NCBI GenBank assembly: GCA_027039975.1
Contig: JALWFE010000067.1
Span: 1-36,103 of the forward strand
DNA: 36,103 bases
Reading direction: 5' to 3'
DNA from: Flavobacteriales bacterium
GTDB lineage: Bacteria > Bacteroidota > Bacteroidia > Flavobacteriales > Flavobacteriaceae
The notes beneath the pieces were generated by a model that did not search any database, was not told the origin of the DNA, and was given only the letters and a program-made list of their open reading frames with translations. The translations under genes were made by a program, and so were the position numbers. Positions 34,776 through 36,103 of this stretch are shown piece after piece (within the stretch, counting starts at the first letter, position 1; each line of letters starts with the position of its first letter).

Positions 34776-36103
34776 ATGGCAAAAAAACAAACGGCATATA
34801 CCGAAGAACACATTCAATCACTGGACTGGAAACAGCATATCCGTATGCGTCCCGGTATGTATATCGGAAAAGTCGGTGACGGCTCTTCTCCTGATGATGG
34901 CATCTACATTCTGGTCAAAGAAGTAATGGATAATTCCATCGACGAATTTGTTATGGGAGCCGGCAAAACCATAACGGTTCAGCTCAATGACAATATGGTT
35001 TCCGTACGTGATTACGGTCGCGGGATTCCCTTGGGCAAACTTGTGGATGTGGTCTCTAAAATGAATACAGGCGGTAAATATGATACCCGTGCTTTTAAAA
35101 AAACCGTCGGTTTGAACGGTGTCGGCACCAAGGCGGTCAATGCGTTGTCGGTACATTTTAAAGTGCAAGCTTTCAGGGATGGACAAACCAAATGGGCGGT
35201 ATTCAGTCGCGGTGAACTGATTGAAGAATCCGGTTTGGAAGCTACTACACAAAAAAACGGTACGTATGTCGAATTTATTCCCGACCCGGAGATTTTTCCC
35301 AAATACAGATTCCGTAACGAATATCTCGTGCGGATGTTCAAAAACTATATTTATCTCAATACCGGACTGACTATCAGGTTTAACGGCGAAAAATTTTACA
35401 GTGAAAACGGGCTTAAAGATTTGTTGAGTGAAAATATTCCCGAACAGGACCGTCGCTATCCGATTATTCATCTCAAAGGGCAAGATATTGAAATAGCGAT
35501 GACACACAGCAAAACCCAATACAGTGAAGTATATTATTCGTTTGTCAACGGACAACACACTACACAAGGTGGCACCCATCAAGCGGCATTTAGAGAAGCC
35601 GTCGTTAAAACCATTCGTGATTTTTTCGGCAAAAATTACGATGCTTCGGATATTCGAAAATCCATAGTGGCGGCTATCAGTATCAAAGTGATTGAACCGG
35701 TATTTGAATCACAGACCAAAACTAAACTCGGCTCAACGGAGATGGGTGACGGTTTGCCAACCGTACGGACGTATGTCAATGATTTTGTCAAGCGCGAATT
35801 GGACAATTATCTGCATAAACATCCTGAAACAGCCGAAGCCATTTTGCAAAAAATCATTCAAGCCGAACGCGAACGCAAGGAATTGTCAGGTATCAGAAAA
35901 TTAGCTCGCGAACGGGCTAAAAAAGTCAGTTTACACAACAAAAAATTACGGGATTGCCGGGTGCATTACAACGACCTGAAAAAAGAAAACCGCCTCGAAA
36001 GCACTTTGTTTATCACAGAAGGGGATTCGGCGAGTGGTTCCATTACCAAATCGCGGGATGTCAATACGCAAGCCGTGTTTAGTTTGCGTGGAAAGCCGGT
36101 TAA
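34776..36103 (+). CDS. parE: type IIA topoisomerase subunit B (ParE/GyrB family, ParE-like), partial, runs off window end
   Basis: [71 protein letters not shown]; no stop before 36103, so absent from ORF track. Confidence 0.88.
   Translation, partial: MAKKQTAYTEEHIQSLDWKQHIRMRPGMYIGKVGDGSSPDDGIYILVKEVMDNSIDEFVMGAGKTITVQLNDNMVSVRDYGRGIPLGKLVDVVSKMNTGGKYDTRAFKKTVGLNGVGTKAVNALSVHFKVQAFRDGQTKWAVFSRGELIEESGLEATTQKNGTYVEFIPDPEIFPKYRFRNEYLVRMFKNYIYLNTGLTIRFNGEKFYSENGLKDLLSENIPEQDRRYPIIHLKGQDIEIAMTHSKTQYSEVYYSFVNGQHTTQGGTHQAAFREAVVKTIRDFFGKNYDASDIRKSIVAAISIKVIEPVFESQTKTKLGSTEMGDGLPTVRTYVNDFVKRELDNYLHKHPETAEAILQKIIQAERERKELSGIRKLARERAKKVSLHNKKLRDCRVHYNDLKKENRLESTLFITEGDSASGSITKSRDVNTQAVFSLRGKPV

Noticed and set aside
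34818-35582. Minus-strand 254-aa ORF
   Set aside because: Antisense to parE, which has clear topoisomerase motifs on the plus strand.
1-36103. Phage, defence system, retron, DGR, integron, tRNA or rRNA genes
   Set aside because: No reverse transcriptase, integrase, transposase, nuclease or cas ORF and no cloverleaf-like or rRNA sequence recognised on reading.

Overview
The window is a Bacteroidota (Flavobacteriia-like) chromosomal segment, read by eye with no tools. Most of it is ordinary housekeeping sequence: trxB, hisS, lysA-like, thiI, a thioredoxin-like protein, menB, a manC-like gene, a NifX/NifB-type protein with a His-rich tail, lemA plus two TPM-domain genes, tilS, a dsbD-like gene, a putative porin, rplM-rpsI-rpsB-tsf, tpiA, sucC, a C1 peptidase, relA/spoT, porQ-cmk, prs, rplY/ctc, an M23 peptidase, a GH3-family protein, and a parE-like gene running off the right edge that the ORF track misses. 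I see no CRISPR, phage, defence island, DGR or tRNA/rRNA gene. The unusual content is intergenic. (1) Several families of short tandem arrays have a strict 7-bp (AAGTNNN, AATCNNN, YCNRACA) or 8-bp (CNTCNNNT, NNNTAACC) period, with a fixed core and variable remaining bases. (2) The AAGTA-type arrays overlap the TAG stop codon of the upstream gene in all three cases. (3) Hairpin elements share the layout [stem]-TCG-[variable interior]-CTC-[stem'], and the outer stem covaries between copies. (4) A 244-bp MITE-like element with 14-bp perfect terminal inverted repeats and a candidate 7-bp target duplication sits exactly on the sucC stop codon, changing an inferred TAA to TAG. (5) A modular palindrome/hairpin element occurs in two inverted copies about 22.7 kb apart. 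The tilS-dsbD gap (13358-13911) is nearly all stacked repeat families and is the best single place to look.
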